Shown here: one piece after another, positions 1 through 8,419 of the stretch
How positions within the stretch are numbered: the first letter of the stretch is position 1
Layout of the letters: the number at the start of each line of letters is the position of its first letter
NCBI RefSeq assembly: GCF_016793705.1
Contig: NZ_JAEULO010000001.1
Coordinates: forward strand, 93,238-157,237
Source: Tabrizicola sp.
Lineage (GTDB): Bacteria; Pseudomonadota; Alphaproteobacteria; Rhodobacterales; Rhodobacteraceae
Direction of reading: 5' to 3'
Length of the DNA stretch: 64,000 nucleotides
Program-made: the position numbers and the translations under genes
Notes under the pieces: model-generated
The model's database searches: none
What the model saw: only the letters and a program-made list of their open reading frames with translations
Told to the model about the DNA's origin: nothing

Positions 1-544
1 AGCCGTAGACGGCGGTGGTCCGCATCAGATAGCCGACTGCGTCGATCTCGGCGGCATCGGGCTGCTCGCCTCGGGAAAGCCGGTCGACCATATGGGCGAA
101 CAGCCGGACCGACCGATTGGCCCGGCTGAGCGAAAGCTCTTTCCCGCTGATCCGCCCGGCCTCCTGCAGCGGCACGTTGTCGGCCAGGCGGTCAAGATCG
201 TCCGGCGTGACGTCGCCATCGACAAGCGCAAAGGTTGCATCCCAGGCCGTGGCGATCACCCTGTCGGATCGCATCTCATCGGGTAGATCATGTGCAAAGG
301 CGACAAGGCTGTAGGTGCGTTCCGGCCCCCGGGCCCGATAAACGGCACAGCCAACGCCCCGATCATCGATGTCCCAAATCGGGCGGTCAAAGCGCCAACC
401 CTCGCGCACGACGCGGCGGAGCATCACGCGCAGGAAGGAAAGCCGCATCGGATGGGCCGATCCCATCCGCGACAGGCGCATGACCAGGTCTGGGTCGCGC
501 AGGACGGCCTCTGCCGTTTTCCGGGTCCGTTCGACCATGCTCAT
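1..544 (-). CDS. conserved hypothetical protein, 3' part cut by window edge
   Basis: An open frame starts at ATG 544-542 and runs off the left edge, giving 181 codons without a stop. The protein begins MSMVERTRKTAEAV and contains the stretch YSLVAFAHDLPDEMRSDRV. I see no signal peptide, membrane segment or motif that assigns a function. Its start overlaps the stop of the dipeptidase-fold gene in an ATGA junction (541-544), so it is probably the last gene visible of the operon that runs from 7079 leftwards and is translationally coupled. The remaining C-terminus lies outside the window. Confidence 0.75.
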   Translation of the reverse strand, partial: MSMVERTRKTAEAVLRDPDLVMRLSRMGSAHPMRLSFLRVMLRRVVREGWRFDRPIWDIDDRGVGCAVYRARGPERTYSLVAFAHDLPDEMRSDRVIATAWDATFALVDGDVTPDDLDRLADNVPLQEAGRISGKELSLSRANRSVRLFAHMVDRLSRGEQPDAAEIDAVGYLMRTTAVYG

Positions 545-1548
545 TCCGCAGCCCTTTCCACCTCACCCCGCATCTCCGGCCCGAAGGACGCCGCGAAAAA
601 GCGCGCCCAGTTTCCGCCCAGCATTGCGGCCACTTCGGCGTCGGAAAACCCGACGGAGCGCAGCCCGCCCCGCAGATTCCCGAAATCGCGCGCGTCGCGG
701 AACCAGTTGGGCATGGCCGGAAACCCCGGCGCGTCCTTGCTGCCTTCGCCGAAATCCACCGATTTGGTCCAGCGCCCGGTGCGCATCCATTCGACCACGC
801 TGTCGGGCTGGTCCTGACAAAGGTCGGTGCCGATGCCAAGGAACTCGGTGCCGAACCGTTCGGCGGTCCGCGCGATCATGGTGCAATAATCGGACAGCTC
901 GCAGGCGCTGCCGCCGTTCAGGTGATGGGGGTACAGCGAAAAGCCCAGCATCCCGCCGGTTTCCGCCAGGGCGCTGATCACCGCATCGGACTTGTTGCGC
1001 CGCGCCGGATGCCAGGAGGCCGGATTGGCGTGCGTCACCGCAATCGGCCGCGCGGAATGCTCCACCGCCGCCAGCGTCGAGCGCTCACCGGAGTGGCTCA
1101 TGTCCACGACCATCCCGACACGGTTCATTTCGGTCACCACCTCGCGTCCCATGCGGGTCAGGCCCGTGTCTTCAGCCTCGTAGCAGCCGGAGGCGAGGAG
1201 CGACTGGTTGTTGTAGCTCAACTGCATGAAGCGCAGGCCAAGCCGGTGCAGCACCTGGACCAGACCGATATCGTCCTCGATGCAACTGGGGTTCTGCGCG
1301 CCGAAGAAGATTGCCGTCCGCCCGGTGGCCTTGGCAAGGGCAAGGTCATCGGCAGTAAAGGCTTGAAAGATCAGCTCTGGCCAGCGTTCGAACCAGCGGT
1401 TCCAGCGTTCGACCACCGCGACCGTTTCGCGGAAGTTCTCGTGGTAGACCAGCGTGACATGCACCGCGTCCACCCCGCCCGCCCGCAGCTGGCGGAAGAT
1501 GCGTTCGGACCAGTTGGAATACTGAAGCCCGTCGATCAGGTAGGTCAT
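541..1548 (-). CDS. renal dipeptidase (M19) superfamily protein
   Basis: A 335-residue TIM-barrel protein of the membrane/renal dipeptidase family. The start is ATG 1548-1546, overlapping the dehydrogenase stop (ATGA), which rules out the longer frame reaching 1704. Family-type segments are seen: VDMSHSGERST (usual DLSH), a THANP stretch and GIGTDLCQD (usual GxDxD). The N-terminal His-x-Asp pair that binds zinc in true dipeptidases is not there: the usual DGHND position reads DGLQYSN (residues 6-12). The role is therefore uncertain and may not be dipeptide hydrolysis. Similar proteins occur beside dimethylglycine or betaine catabolism genes in pseudomonads, which agrees with the quaternary-amine transporter upstream in this operon. 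Confidence 0.8.
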   Translation of the reverse strand: MTYLIDGLQYSNWSERIFRQLRAGGVDAVHVTLVYHENFRETVAVVERWNRWFERWPELIFQAFTADDLALAKATGRTAIFFGAQNPSCIEDDIGLVQVLHRLGLRFMQLSYNNQSLLASGCYEAEDTGLTRMGREVVTEMNRVGMVVDMSHSGERSTLAAVEHSARPIAVTHANPASWHPARRNKSDAVISALAETGGMLGFSLYPHHLNGGSACELSDYCTMIARTAERFGTEFLGIGTDLCQDQPDSVVEWMRTGRWTKSVDFGEGSKDAPGFPAMPNWFRDARDFGNLRGGLRSVGFSDAEVAAMLGGNWARFFAASFGPEMRGEVERAAE

Positions 1549-2996
1549 TCCGGCTCCCCCGCCGCCATGTAGGCGGTCTTGACCGTGGTGAAGAACTCGG
1601 CGGCGTAGCGCCCCTGCTCCCGCGGGCCGAAGGACGACATACCCCGACCGCCGAACGGCACGTGATAATCCGTGCCTGCCGTCGGCAGGTTCACCATGAC
1701 ACAACCCGACCGCATGTTGGCCCGGAAATGTGCGGCGCGGGCCAGGCTGCGGGTCATGATGCCTGCCGTCAATCCGAAGGGCGTGTCATTGGCGAGGGTG
1801 AGCGCCTCGGCGTAACTGTCGGCCGGGATAATGCAGGTGATCGGTGCGAACATTTCCTCGCGGTTCAGCGTCATGTCGTTCCGGGTTCGGGAAAAGACGG
1901 CAGGGGCCATGAAATACCCCTCGGTCGGCCGGTCCAGCCGCACGCCGCCGGTCAGAAGCTCTGCACCCTCTGTGGTCCCACGCGCTATCCAATCGAGGTT
2001 GGCGTTCAGTTGGCCCTCGCTCACCACGGGACCAATCTGCGTCCCCTCAGCCAGGGCATGCCCGACACGCAGCGCTTCGGCGGCCTTTACGAGCCGCTCG
2101 GTGAACGTGTCCAGGACTTTCCTGTGGACGATCAGCCGCGAGGCAGCCGTGCATTTCTGCCCGGTCCCGCCAAAGGCCGCGTTGGCGGCATGGGAGACCG
2201 CAAGATCGAGGTCGCAGTCGTCCATGATCAGCATGGGGTTCTTGGACCCCATTTCCATCTGTAGCTTGGCGCGGTTTCCAAGGGCGCGTGAGGCAATGTC
2301 CCTCCCGACCCCCACCGAGCCGGTGAAGCTGATCGCATCAATATCGGCATGACCAACCAGATGATCCCCCACGTCGCGACCAGGCCCCATGACGAGGTTG
2401 AAGGCGCCCGCGGGCAGTCCGGCGCGGGAAATGATCTCGGCCAGGGCGACGGCCGAGGCCGGGGTCAGATTGGCCGGCTTCCAGACGACCGCGTTGCCAA
2501 AGGCGAGGGCGGGAGCGATCTTCCAGGCCGGCGTCGCCATCGGGAAATTCCACGGCGTCACCAGAGCCACGACACCAGCCGGTTCCCGGCGCACCTCGAT
2601 CTCTACCCCCGGGCGCACGCTTTCGGCCTGATCGCCCTGCAAGCGCAACGCTTCGGCGGCAAACCAGGTGAAGAACTGCCCGGCGCGGTAGACCTCGCCC
2701 TTGCCTTCGACCAGCGGCTTGCCTTCCTCGCGCGACAGGAGCGCGCCGATCTCGGCAGCGCGGGCCATCAGTTCGGTGCCGATCAGCATCAGGACATCGT
2801 GGCGCTTCTGGATACCTGCCGCCCACCACTTCGGCTGCGCCGACCGGGCCGCAGCGACCGCCTCGTCCACATCCGCTGCAGAGCCCTGGACAAACTGGCC
2901 GATCACATCCGCTACGTCCGAAGGACTGCGGTTTTCAATCTGCATCGTTCCGCCCTGCCAGGCCCCGGCGATGTAGTTCCGCGTCTCAAGTCCCAT
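1545..2996 (-). CDS. alpha-ketoglutarate semialdehyde dehydrogenase-type aldehyde dehydrogenase
   Basis: 483 residues, full length for an NAD(P)-dependent aldehyde dehydrogenase. The nucleophile is Cys282 (GQKCTAAS), the general base Glu248 (QMEMGSKNP) and the oxyanion Asn150 (TPWNFP). The overall pattern (SVRPGVEIEVRREPAGVV, NLPTAGTDYHVPFGG, GPREQGRYAAEF) is that of 2,5-dioxopentanoate (alpha-ketoglutarate semialdehyde) dehydrogenases, which end hydroxyproline, arabinose or glucarate catabolism by making 2-oxoglutarate. It lies between proV and the dipeptidase-fold gene on the same strand. With a betaine-type transporter as neighbour, hydroxyproline or proline-betaine breakdown is the likelier context, but this is inference. 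Succinate semialdehyde dehydrogenase is the main alternative. Confidence 0.88.
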   Translation of the reverse strand: MGLETRNYIAGAWQGGTMQIENRSPSDVADVIGQFVQGSAADVDEAVAAARSAQPKWWAAGIQKRHDVLMLIGTELMARAAEIGALLSREEGKPLVEGKGEVYRAGQFFTWFAAEALRLQGDQAESVRPGVEIEVRREPAGVVALVTPWNFPMATPAWKIAPALAFGNAVVWKPANLTPASAVALAEIISRAGLPAGAFNLVMGPGRDVGDHLVGHADIDAISFTGSVGVGRDIASRALGNRAKLQMEMGSKNPMLIMDDCDLDLAVSHAANAAFGGTGQKCTAASRLIVHRKVLDTFTERLVKAAEALRVGHALAEGTQIGPVVSEGQLNANLDWIARGTTEGAELLTGGVRLDRPTEGYFMAPAVFSRTRNDMTLNREEMFAPITCIIPADSYAEALTLANDTPFGLTAGIMTRSLARAAHFRANMRSGCVMVNLPTAGTDYHVPFGGRGMSSFGPREQGRYAAEFFTTVKTAYMAAGEPE

Positions 2997-3020
2997 GGTT
3001 TCGTCCTGTTCCGGCTGCGG

Positions 3021-4043
3021 TCAGGCCCGCGCCAAGGCTTCCATTACTTTCCGAGGTGTCAAGGCACCGGCGATCTGCCCATCGGCCCCGCGCACAGCGA
3101 TGCTTTCCACGCCATCCGCAAAGGCGCCGAAGGCGGCTTCCAGCGTCGCTTCGGCGGCTATCTCCGGCGCGCCCGGAGCCGGGATCAACCCGGCATCGGC
3201 GAAGGCGCCGCAGAGCAGAATGCGCGCCCGGTTCACGTCGCGAACAAAGCGCGCGACATAGTCATCGGCAGGCGCACGCAGGATGTCGGCGCCGGTGCCG
3301 ACCTGCCGCACGGTCCCGTCCTTCAGGATAACGATATGGTCGCCCAGAAGCAGCGCCTCGTCGAGGTCGTGGGTGATGAAGACGATGGTCTTGCCCAGCC
3401 GCCCCTGAAGTTCTTTCAGCTGCATCTGCATGTCGTGCCGGATCAGCGGATCCAGGGCGGAGAAAGCTTCGTCCATGAGCAGGACCTCGGCATCCGTGGC
3501 CAAGGCACGCGCCAGACCGACGCGCTGCTGCATTCCGCCGGAAAGCTGCGCGGGATAGCTGGACTCGAAGCCCGAGAGCCCGACCAGCGCAATCTGCGCC
3601 TCGGCCCGCTCCTGTGCCGCTGCCTTCGCTATTCCGTCCAGCACAAGGCCATACATGACGTTTTCGATCACGGTCCGATGCGGCAGCAGGGCGAAACGCT
3701 GGAAGACCATCGCCACCTTGCGCCGCCGGAAGCCGCGCAGACGGGTTTCGTCATAGCCGAGAATATCCTCGCCATCATAGAGGATGCGCCCGCCTGTCGG
3801 CTCGATCAGGCGGTTGAAATGGCGGATCAGCGTGCTCTTGCCCGAGCCCGACAGACCCATGATGACAAAGGTTTCGCCAGCGGCAATCTCGAGGTTGATC
3901 TGGTGCAGACCCAGCACATGCTCGGTTTCCTGCAGCAGACTGGCCTTGTCCATACCGGCGTTCACCTTGGCCAGAGCACCCTTCGGGTCACGACCAAAGA
4001 CCTTCGACACCGATTCGACGCGGATCTTGACGGGTCGCATCAT
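3021..4043 (-). CDS. proV: quaternary amine ABC transporter ATP-binding protein (ProV/OpuAA type)
   Basis: 340 residues. Walker A is GLSGSGKST at residues 63-71, the signature is LSGGMQQR and Walker B is VLLMDEAFSALDP. The region before Walker A has the long extension (VFGRDPKGAL ... VLGLHQINLEI) typical of glycine betaine/proline betaine ATPases, and a short regulatory C-terminal domain follows the nucleotide-binding domain. The start overlaps the permease stop (ATGA, 4040-4043). It energises uptake of a betaine-like solute through the permease and binding protein encoded just upstream. The exact substrate (glycine betaine, choline, carnitine, proline betaine) cannot be read from the ATPase. 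Confidence 0.93.
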   Translation of the reverse strand: MMRPVKIRVESVSKVFGRDPKGALAKVNAGMDKASLLQETEHVLGLHQINLEIAAGETFVIMGLSGSGKSTLIRHFNRLIEPTGGRILYDGEDILGYDETRLRGFRRRKVAMVFQRFALLPHRTVIENVMYGLVLDGIAKAAAQERAEAQIALVGLSGFESSYPAQLSGGMQQRVGLARALATDAEVLLMDEAFSALDPLIRHDMQMQLKELQGRLGKTIVFITHDLDEALLLGDHIVILKDGTVRQVGTGADILRAPADDYVARFVRDVNRARILLCGAFADAGLIPAPGAPEIAAEATLEAAFGAFADGVESIAVRGADGQIAGALTPRKVMEALARA

Positions 4044-4915
4044 TTGGCCTCCCGGTGCAGATTGGCCTGCACACGGCGGCCGTAGGATTGTGCCATGCGG
4101 TCGAAGATGATCGCCAGCAGGACGATCCCCAGACCCGCGATCAGGCCCCGGCTGACCTCAAGCCGCTGAATGCCCTGCAACACCTGATAGCCAAGACCAC
4201 CGGCCCCGATCATCGAGGCGATTACCACCATGGAGAGCGCCATCATCGTTGTCTGGTTCACGCCCGCCATGATCGTCGGCATTGCCAGGGGCACTTCGAC
4301 CGTCCAGAGCTGTTGCCGCGAAGAGGCGCCGAAGGCCCGGCTCGCCTCGACGATCTCGGGATCGACCTGCCGGACGCCAAGGTCGGTGAGTCGGATCACC
4401 GGAGGGATGGCAAAGACGATGGTGGCAAGAAGGGCCGGGATCTTGCCGGGGCCGAACAGCATCACGAAGGGGATCAGGTATACGAAGATCGGCATGGTCT
4501 GCATGATGTCGAGCACAGGCAGCATCCCGCGCCGGAACCGGTCCGACCGTGCCATGGCAATGCCGGTGGGAAGGCCGATCAGCACCGAGAGGATCGTGGC
4601 GGCGAGCATCAGTGCAACCGTCGCCATCGCCTCGTTCCAGATGCCCAGGAGGCCAAGCAGGATCAGAAGGACCGCCACCGCCACCACCGGCTGCCAGCGC
4701 CGTGCAGCAGCCCAGGTGGCCAGGCAGAAGACCATGACCACCACCCACCAGGGAAGAAACTGAAGCCCGTGCTCAAGCCCGCTGATGAAACGCAGGACGG
4801 GAAGAAAGATCAGCTCCAGCGTCTCGCCCCACTCAGCGACGATACCGTTGAAGGCGCTGTCAAGGGCACGGCCGAAAGCGCGGGTATCCCAGATTTCGGG
4901 GAAGCCAGAGGTCAT
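4040..4915 (-). CDS. proW: quaternary amine ABC transporter permease (ProW type)
   Basis: 291 residues with at least six hydrophobic segments (for example LPWWVVVMVFCLATWAA and the long run before MAQSYGRRVQ). The binding-protein-dependent permease signature with an EAA-like loop (EASRAFGASSRQQLWTVEVP) is seen around residues 190-210. It forms the inner-membrane channel with proV (overlapping start/stop) and proX (58 bp upstream, separated by a GC-rich hairpin). The N-terminal segment before the first membrane helix is long, as in ProW/OpuAB proteins. Confidence 0.93.
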   Translation of the reverse strand: MTSGFPEIWDTRAFGRALDSAFNGIVAEWGETLELIFLPVLRFISGLEHGLQFLPWWVVVMVFCLATWAAARRWQPVVAVAVLLILLGLLGIWNEAMATVALMLAATILSVLIGLPTGIAMARSDRFRRGMLPVLDIMQTMPIFVYLIPFVMLFGPGKIPALLATIVFAIPPVIRLTDLGVRQVDPEIVEASRAFGASSRQQLWTVEVPLAMPTIMAGVNQTTMMALSMVVIASMIGAGGLGYQVLQGIQRLEVSRGLIAGLGIVLLAIIFDRMAQSYGRRVQANLHREAK

Positions 4916-4935
4916 GGAGCTGATCCTTGAGATTG

Positions 4936-4966
4936 CGTTGCCGCCCCAGGGGAGGGGCGGGCAACG
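4936..4966 (-). promoter_or_regulatory. hairpin between proX and proW
   Basis: CGTTGCC-G-CCCC pairs with GGGGC-GGG-CAACG around a short loop, with one bulged base. It lies in the 58-bp gap between the binding-protein gene and the permease gene. On the minus strand no T-run follows, so it is more likely an mRNA-stabilising or attenuating hairpin than a full terminator. Confidence 0.5.
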
Positions 4967-4973
4967 GTTCGTG

Positions 4974-5984
4974 TCAGTTGAGGCTTGCCCTGACCTTCTC
5001 GGCCACGTCCGCCGGGACCCATGCGGTCCAGATCGCCTCGTTGTTCTTCAGGAAATGCGTCGCGACCTCTTCCGCCGTCGCGCCGTTGTCGTCGCCCCAG
5101 GCCAGGACCGCGCTGATCTCGTCGTTCGGGACCTGCATCTTCGACAGAAACTCCGCCACGTCCGGCGCCTTGTCCTTCAGATCGGACACCACGGCCACGG
5201 CCACTTCGCCCGCCGCCCATCCGGTCACCTGAGGATCGGCACAGTTGATGTCCGTCAGGCAGGTGAACTTTTCACGGTCACTTTCGGGCATTCCCAGACG
5301 GACCAGCTTGAATTTGCCGACAACGTCCGACGGCCCCCAGTAGTAGCCCACCCAGGGCTTGTTCTGCGCGACGGCCCGCGCGATCGACGCCTTCAGGTTT
5401 TCGCCCGATCCCGGCGAGAACAGCTCGAACGAGTCCTCAAGCTTCAGCGCCTTGTAGTAGTTGGTGATGATCACCTCGCTCGCCCAGCCGGGCGGACCGT
5501 TGTAAAGCCGCCCCTTGCCTGGGTTCTGGCTGTCCTCGAAGACCGCCCAGTTTGCGGCAAGATCCTCGATCGTCTTGATCTCGGGATGCTGTTCCAGAAC
5601 GTAGTCCGGCACCCAGAGACCGTCCTGACCCCCGCCGGAGAAGATATCGGACGCCTTGTAGACGTTGCCCTTGGCCTGCATTTCGTCCCACTGCGCCTGA
5701 ACGGTCGATACCCAAAGCTCCGGCGCGATGCTCGGCGTTGAACGGGTCAGCATCGAGGTCGCAGTTGGCACCGTGTCGCCCGGAACCAGTTCGGTGTCGC
5801 ACCCATAGCCGGCCGCAAGGATCTTCTGAGTCACATGCGCCAGCGCAGCGGCGGACAGCCAGGTCATCTCGGCGATGGTGACATTCTCGGCCGAGCCACA
5901 ATCGCCCGCTCCGGCAGGTTGGGCCATGGCCATGCCCGAAGCCATAAGCGCGGCAAGGGCAGTCAAGCGTTTTGTTCCAGTCAT
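4974..5984 (-). CDS. proX: quaternary amine ABC transporter substrate-binding protein (ProX/OpuAC type)
   Basis: 336 residues from ATG 5984-5982, which has a TGGAGG Shine-Dalgarno six bases upstream; the longer frame to 6023 has none. The N-terminus MTGTKRLTALAALMASG...AQPAGA is a Sec signal peptide, so the mature protein is periplasmic. The mature part (CGSAENVTIAEMTWLSAAAL ... APELWVSTVQAQWDEM ... NKPWVGYYWGPSDV) matches the OpuAC-type binding fold that holds trimethylammonium groups with aromatic residues. It is the first gene of the transporter trio and presumably sets the specificity; proline betaine, carnitine, choline and glycine betaine all remain possible. Confidence 0.92.
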   Translation of the reverse strand: MTGTKRLTALAALMASGMAMAQPAGAGDCGSAENVTIAEMTWLSAAALAHVTQKILAAGYGCDTELVPGDTVPTATSMLTRSTPSIAPELWVSTVQAQWDEMQAKGNVYKASDIFSGGGQDGLWVPDYVLEQHPEIKTIEDLAANWAVFEDSQNPGKGRLYNGPPGWASEVIITNYYKALKLEDSFELFSPGSGENLKASIARAVAQNKPWVGYYWGPSDVVGKFKLVRLGMPESDREKFTCLTDINCADPQVTGWAAGEVAVAVVSDLKDKAPDVAEFLSKMQVPNDEISAVLAWGDDNGATAEEVATHFLKNNEAIWTAWVPADVAEKVRASLN

Positions 5985-6079
5985 TGCATACCTCCAGTGG
6001 CGCGACGCCGTCTTGCGCGGCAATCTCGTTGAAGGTTCTTCTTTCCTTCGATTTCAATCAAATGATAACGGATTACATT

Positions 6080-6100
6080 GATTTCAGCTTTTCTGAAATC
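6080..6100. promoter_or_regulatory. inverted repeat between Ldh2-type gene and proX
   Basis: GATTTCAG - CTTTT - CTGAAATC has perfect 8-bp arms. It overlaps the stop codon of the Ldh2-type gene and lies about 95 bp upstream of the proX start. There is no T-run on the minus strand, so a regulator site in the proX promoter is as likely as a terminator. The half-site ATTTCAG recurs at 7121-7127 in the promoter region at the other end of the same gene. Confidence 0.4.
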
Positions 6101-7079
6101 GAACGCGCGCCATCAGCCCCTCGTCCACTTCGACACCCGAAGTTTCTGTCCTTGCCCGTGCCGCCATCCGTCGCTGTCCCGGCAACCGCGCTCCGTCCTG
6201 CCCGGCGATCGCTTCGGCCAGTCCCTCGATCCGCTCGACAAAACCCGTGGCAAAGGCCCCCGGCTCGATCGCGATGAAGCATTGACCTGTTGCAGGCGGC
6301 CCCCCTGCCGGGCCGGAAAACGGGCTCGCCTCGCGGCTTGCGACGGCCCCAGCCAAGACCGAAGCGAGAACCTCGACCATCAACCCCATGCCAAAGCCTT
6401 TCACGCCACCCGCCGGCAGCATGGAGCCCTTGAGCGCGGCTTCAGCGTCGGTCGTGGGCTGACCCTCGGCATCCAGCGCCCAGCCTTCGGGGATCGGTTC
6501 GCCCTTGCGTGCCTTTAGCAGCACTTCCGACTTGGCGACCACACTTGCAGACTGGTCGATCACGAACCGCGCCCCGCCGCGCCCGTCAGGCACGCCCATG
6601 GCGAAAGGGTTGGTCCCGATAACGGGAACCTTTCCGCCAACAGGCGAGATCGAGGCAGGGGCGTGGGTGAAGCACAATCCGATCAGCCCGGCCTGGGCCA
6701 GGCGCTCGGCATGGTGGCCCAGAAGCCCGCAGTTGTACGACCGCCGCACGGTCATCGCCGCAATGCCCCGGTCCCGTGCGGCATCGACCAGCGTTGGCAG
6801 GCCCATATCAATGGCCGGATGGGCAAAACCATTCGCTGCATCCACCACGACAGCGCTCGCCCGCGACCGCTGGACCTGAGGCTGGGCCTGACCATCGACC
6901 TTGCCGCAACGCAGATGCTCTCCATAGATCGGCAGATAGAGCAGCCCATGCGACCGCATCCCGTCGCGCTCCGCCGCCCGGATTGACCGCGCGACGGACA
7001 CCGCTTGGGTCTCGCTCGCTCCGCAATCGGTAAGCAGCCGAAACGCCAGTCTCTCCACCTCGTCCAATGTCATCTGCAT
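6084..7079 (-). CDS. Ldh2/MDH2-family NAD(P)H-dependent oxidoreductase
   Basis: 331 residues from ATG 7079, preceded by GAGAGGAC. This is the malate/L-lactate dehydrogenase-like fold (YlbC/AllD/DpkA family): ERDGMRSHGLLYLP near residue 40, GTNPFAMGVPD near 180 and SMLPAGGVKGFGMGLMVE near 245. The family includes ureidoglycolate, malate and 2,3-diketogulonate reductases and also delta1-pyrroline-2-carboxylate/piperideine-2-carboxylate reductase, used in hydroxyproline and proline catabolism. Next to a betaine transporter and a ketoglutarate-semialdehyde dehydrogenase the imine reductase role is attractive but unproven. It is the first gene of the minus-strand operon and is divergent from the LysR gene at 7170. 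Confidence 0.85.
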   Translation of the reverse strand: MQMTLDEVERLAFRLLTDCGASETQAVSVARSIRAAERDGMRSHGLLYLPIYGEHLRCGKVDGQAQPQVQRSRASAVVVDAANGFAHPAIDMGLPTLVDAARDRGIAAMTVRRSYNCGLLGHHAERLAQAGLIGLCFTHAPASISPVGGKVPVIGTNPFAMGVPDGRGGARFVIDQSASVVAKSEVLLKARKGEPIPEGWALDAEGQPTTDAEAALKGSMLPAGGVKGFGMGLMVEVLASVLAGAVASREASPFSGPAGGPPATGQCFIAIEPGAFATGFVERIEGLAEAIAGQDGARLPGQRRMAARARTETSGVEVDEGLMARVRFQKS

Positions 7080-7114
7080 GGCAGTCCTCTCGCCTTTTCG
7101 CCCAGAAGCATCAT

Positions 7115-7132
7115 TTGCGCATTTCAGCGCAA
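7115..7132. promoter_or_regulatory. LysR-type operator candidate
   Basis: TTGCGC-ATTTCA-GCGCAA has perfect 6-bp arms, with the T-N11-A geometry usual for LysR regulators. It sits in the 90-bp gap between two divergent starts (7079 minus, 7170 plus), where a LysR protein normally controls both its own gene and the divergent target. Confidence 0.55.
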
Positions 7133-7169
7133 CACAGTATTTCTGAGAAAAACATCAGTGAGATTGAAG

Positions 7170-8072
7170 ATGATCCGGCTGGAAGCCCTGCGTGCCTTTG
7201 TCGAGGTCGCCGATCACGGCAACATCAAGGATGCTTCGGAAAAGCTCTTCCGGACCCCCTCGGCGCTGTCGATGACGCTGAAGCAGATCGAAGACCGTCT
7301 TGGTTGCCCTCTGTTTGAGACCGACCGAAAATCCAGCCTGACCGAGATGGGCAAGTTTCTTTACAATCAATCCGTCGTCCTGTTGCGCGACTACGACCGT
7401 GCGATGGAACGGATCGAGGCGCAGTCAAAGGCGCGGAGCGGGCGACTGCGCATCGCTTCGGTCCCCTCGGTCGCCACGATGCTCTTGCCACCGTTCCTGC
7501 AAGGGTTCCTTCAGGGGCGGCCCGATCTCGACATTGATCTCGTTGATACCGACAGCACCGACGTGCGTCTCTTGGTCGAAACCGGACAGGTTGACCTTGG
7601 CATTGCCGGAACCGCCCCGGATGTGCCCGGTCTGGAGTGTGAGCCGATCTTCTGCGACCCCTTCAAACTCGTGTGCCGAACCGACAGCCAGCTCGCGGAC
7701 AAGGGCGCCGTTCTCGACTGGTCCGACCTGACAGGCCATCCTTTGATCATCAACGAAGCCACCCGTGCGCTACCCGCTCCGGAATTTCAGCGACTTGCCC
7801 GCGACGCCCGCTTTTCGGTGCGCAACGTGACGTCCTTGCTCGCGATGGTCAGCGCCGGGATGGGCATTACTCTCTTGCCCGCGCTGGCAACGGTCAGCCT
7901 CGCCGCTTCGCTGACCACCCGCCCGCTGCGTGATCCCGCATGCCTGAGGACCGTGGGTATCTTCTGGCGCGCAGGCAGGGTGCCCAGTCCCGTCACGGGC
8001 CTGTTCCGGAGCGAATTCGCCGCCGCCGCCCGCGCCCAAGCCGGACAGTTCGGACTGCAACCCCTGACGTGA
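7170..8072 (+). CDS. LysR family transcriptional regulator
   Basis: 300 residues from ATG 7170, where the LysR-type N-terminus MIRLEALRAFVEVADHGNIK begins. The helix-turn-helix lies at about residues 18-38 (NIKDASEKLFRTPSALSMTL), and the effector domain begins near residue 92 (SGRLRIASVPSVATMLLPPF). It is divergent from the Ldh2-type/proXWV operon with a palindrome between them, so it is the likely local regulator, with an intermediate or substrate of that pathway as coinducer. Confidence 0.9.
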   Translation: MIRLEALRAFVEVADHGNIKDASEKLFRTPSALSMTLKQIEDRLGCPLFETDRKSSLTEMGKFLYNQSVVLLRDYDRAMERIEAQSKARSGRLRIASVPSVATMLLPPFLQGFLQGRPDLDIDLVDTDSTDVRLLVETGQVDLGIAGTAPDVPGLECEPIFCDPFKLVCRTDSQLADKGAVLDWSDLTGHPLIINEATRALPAPEFQRLARDARFSVRNVTSLLAMVSAGMGITLLPALATVSLAASLTTRPLRDPACLRTVGIFWRAGRVPSPVTGLFRSEFAAAARAQAGQFGLQPLT

Positions 8073-8419
8073 CGCGCCAGCGCACCGTGACCTCTTGCTC
8101 GTCCACCGATGGCGGACGGCCATTGCTCGCTCGCGACCGTCGGCTCCCTGCCCTCGTCGGATGCTGGTTTTCCTCTTTTGGCCGAGTCGCCGCTGTGGTC
8201 AATTGCGTGCCGTCTTGACGAACGGTGCGGCTCCGAATGCCCACCTGAAGGCCCCGCGGGAGGATGCGACGGACAGTCTTTCACTGGTGGTCAGCAGTCG
8301 CCGGGCTTCGGGCGAGAGGGTGTCCGCCTCTGCAAGCGTCGCTTGATTGCAGACAGGATTTGGTGGCCCTGCCAGAATTCGATTGGACGACCGTTTCCGA
8401 TCACCTATGAATCCTGCTC
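8073..8419. other. 347-bp intergenic region between two LysR genes
   Basis: No gene is supported here. Short open frames on both strands have no recognisable domains, start signals or conserved motifs. The last 60 bases before 8420 should hold the promoter and ribosome-binding region of the second LysR gene; no clear palindrome was seen. Confidence 0.5.

Noticed and set aside
6080-6100. Inverted repeat at the end of the Ldh2-type gene as a rho-independent terminator
   Set aside because: The stem is AT-rich, overlaps the stop codon and has no T-run on the minus strand; kept only as a possible regulatory site.
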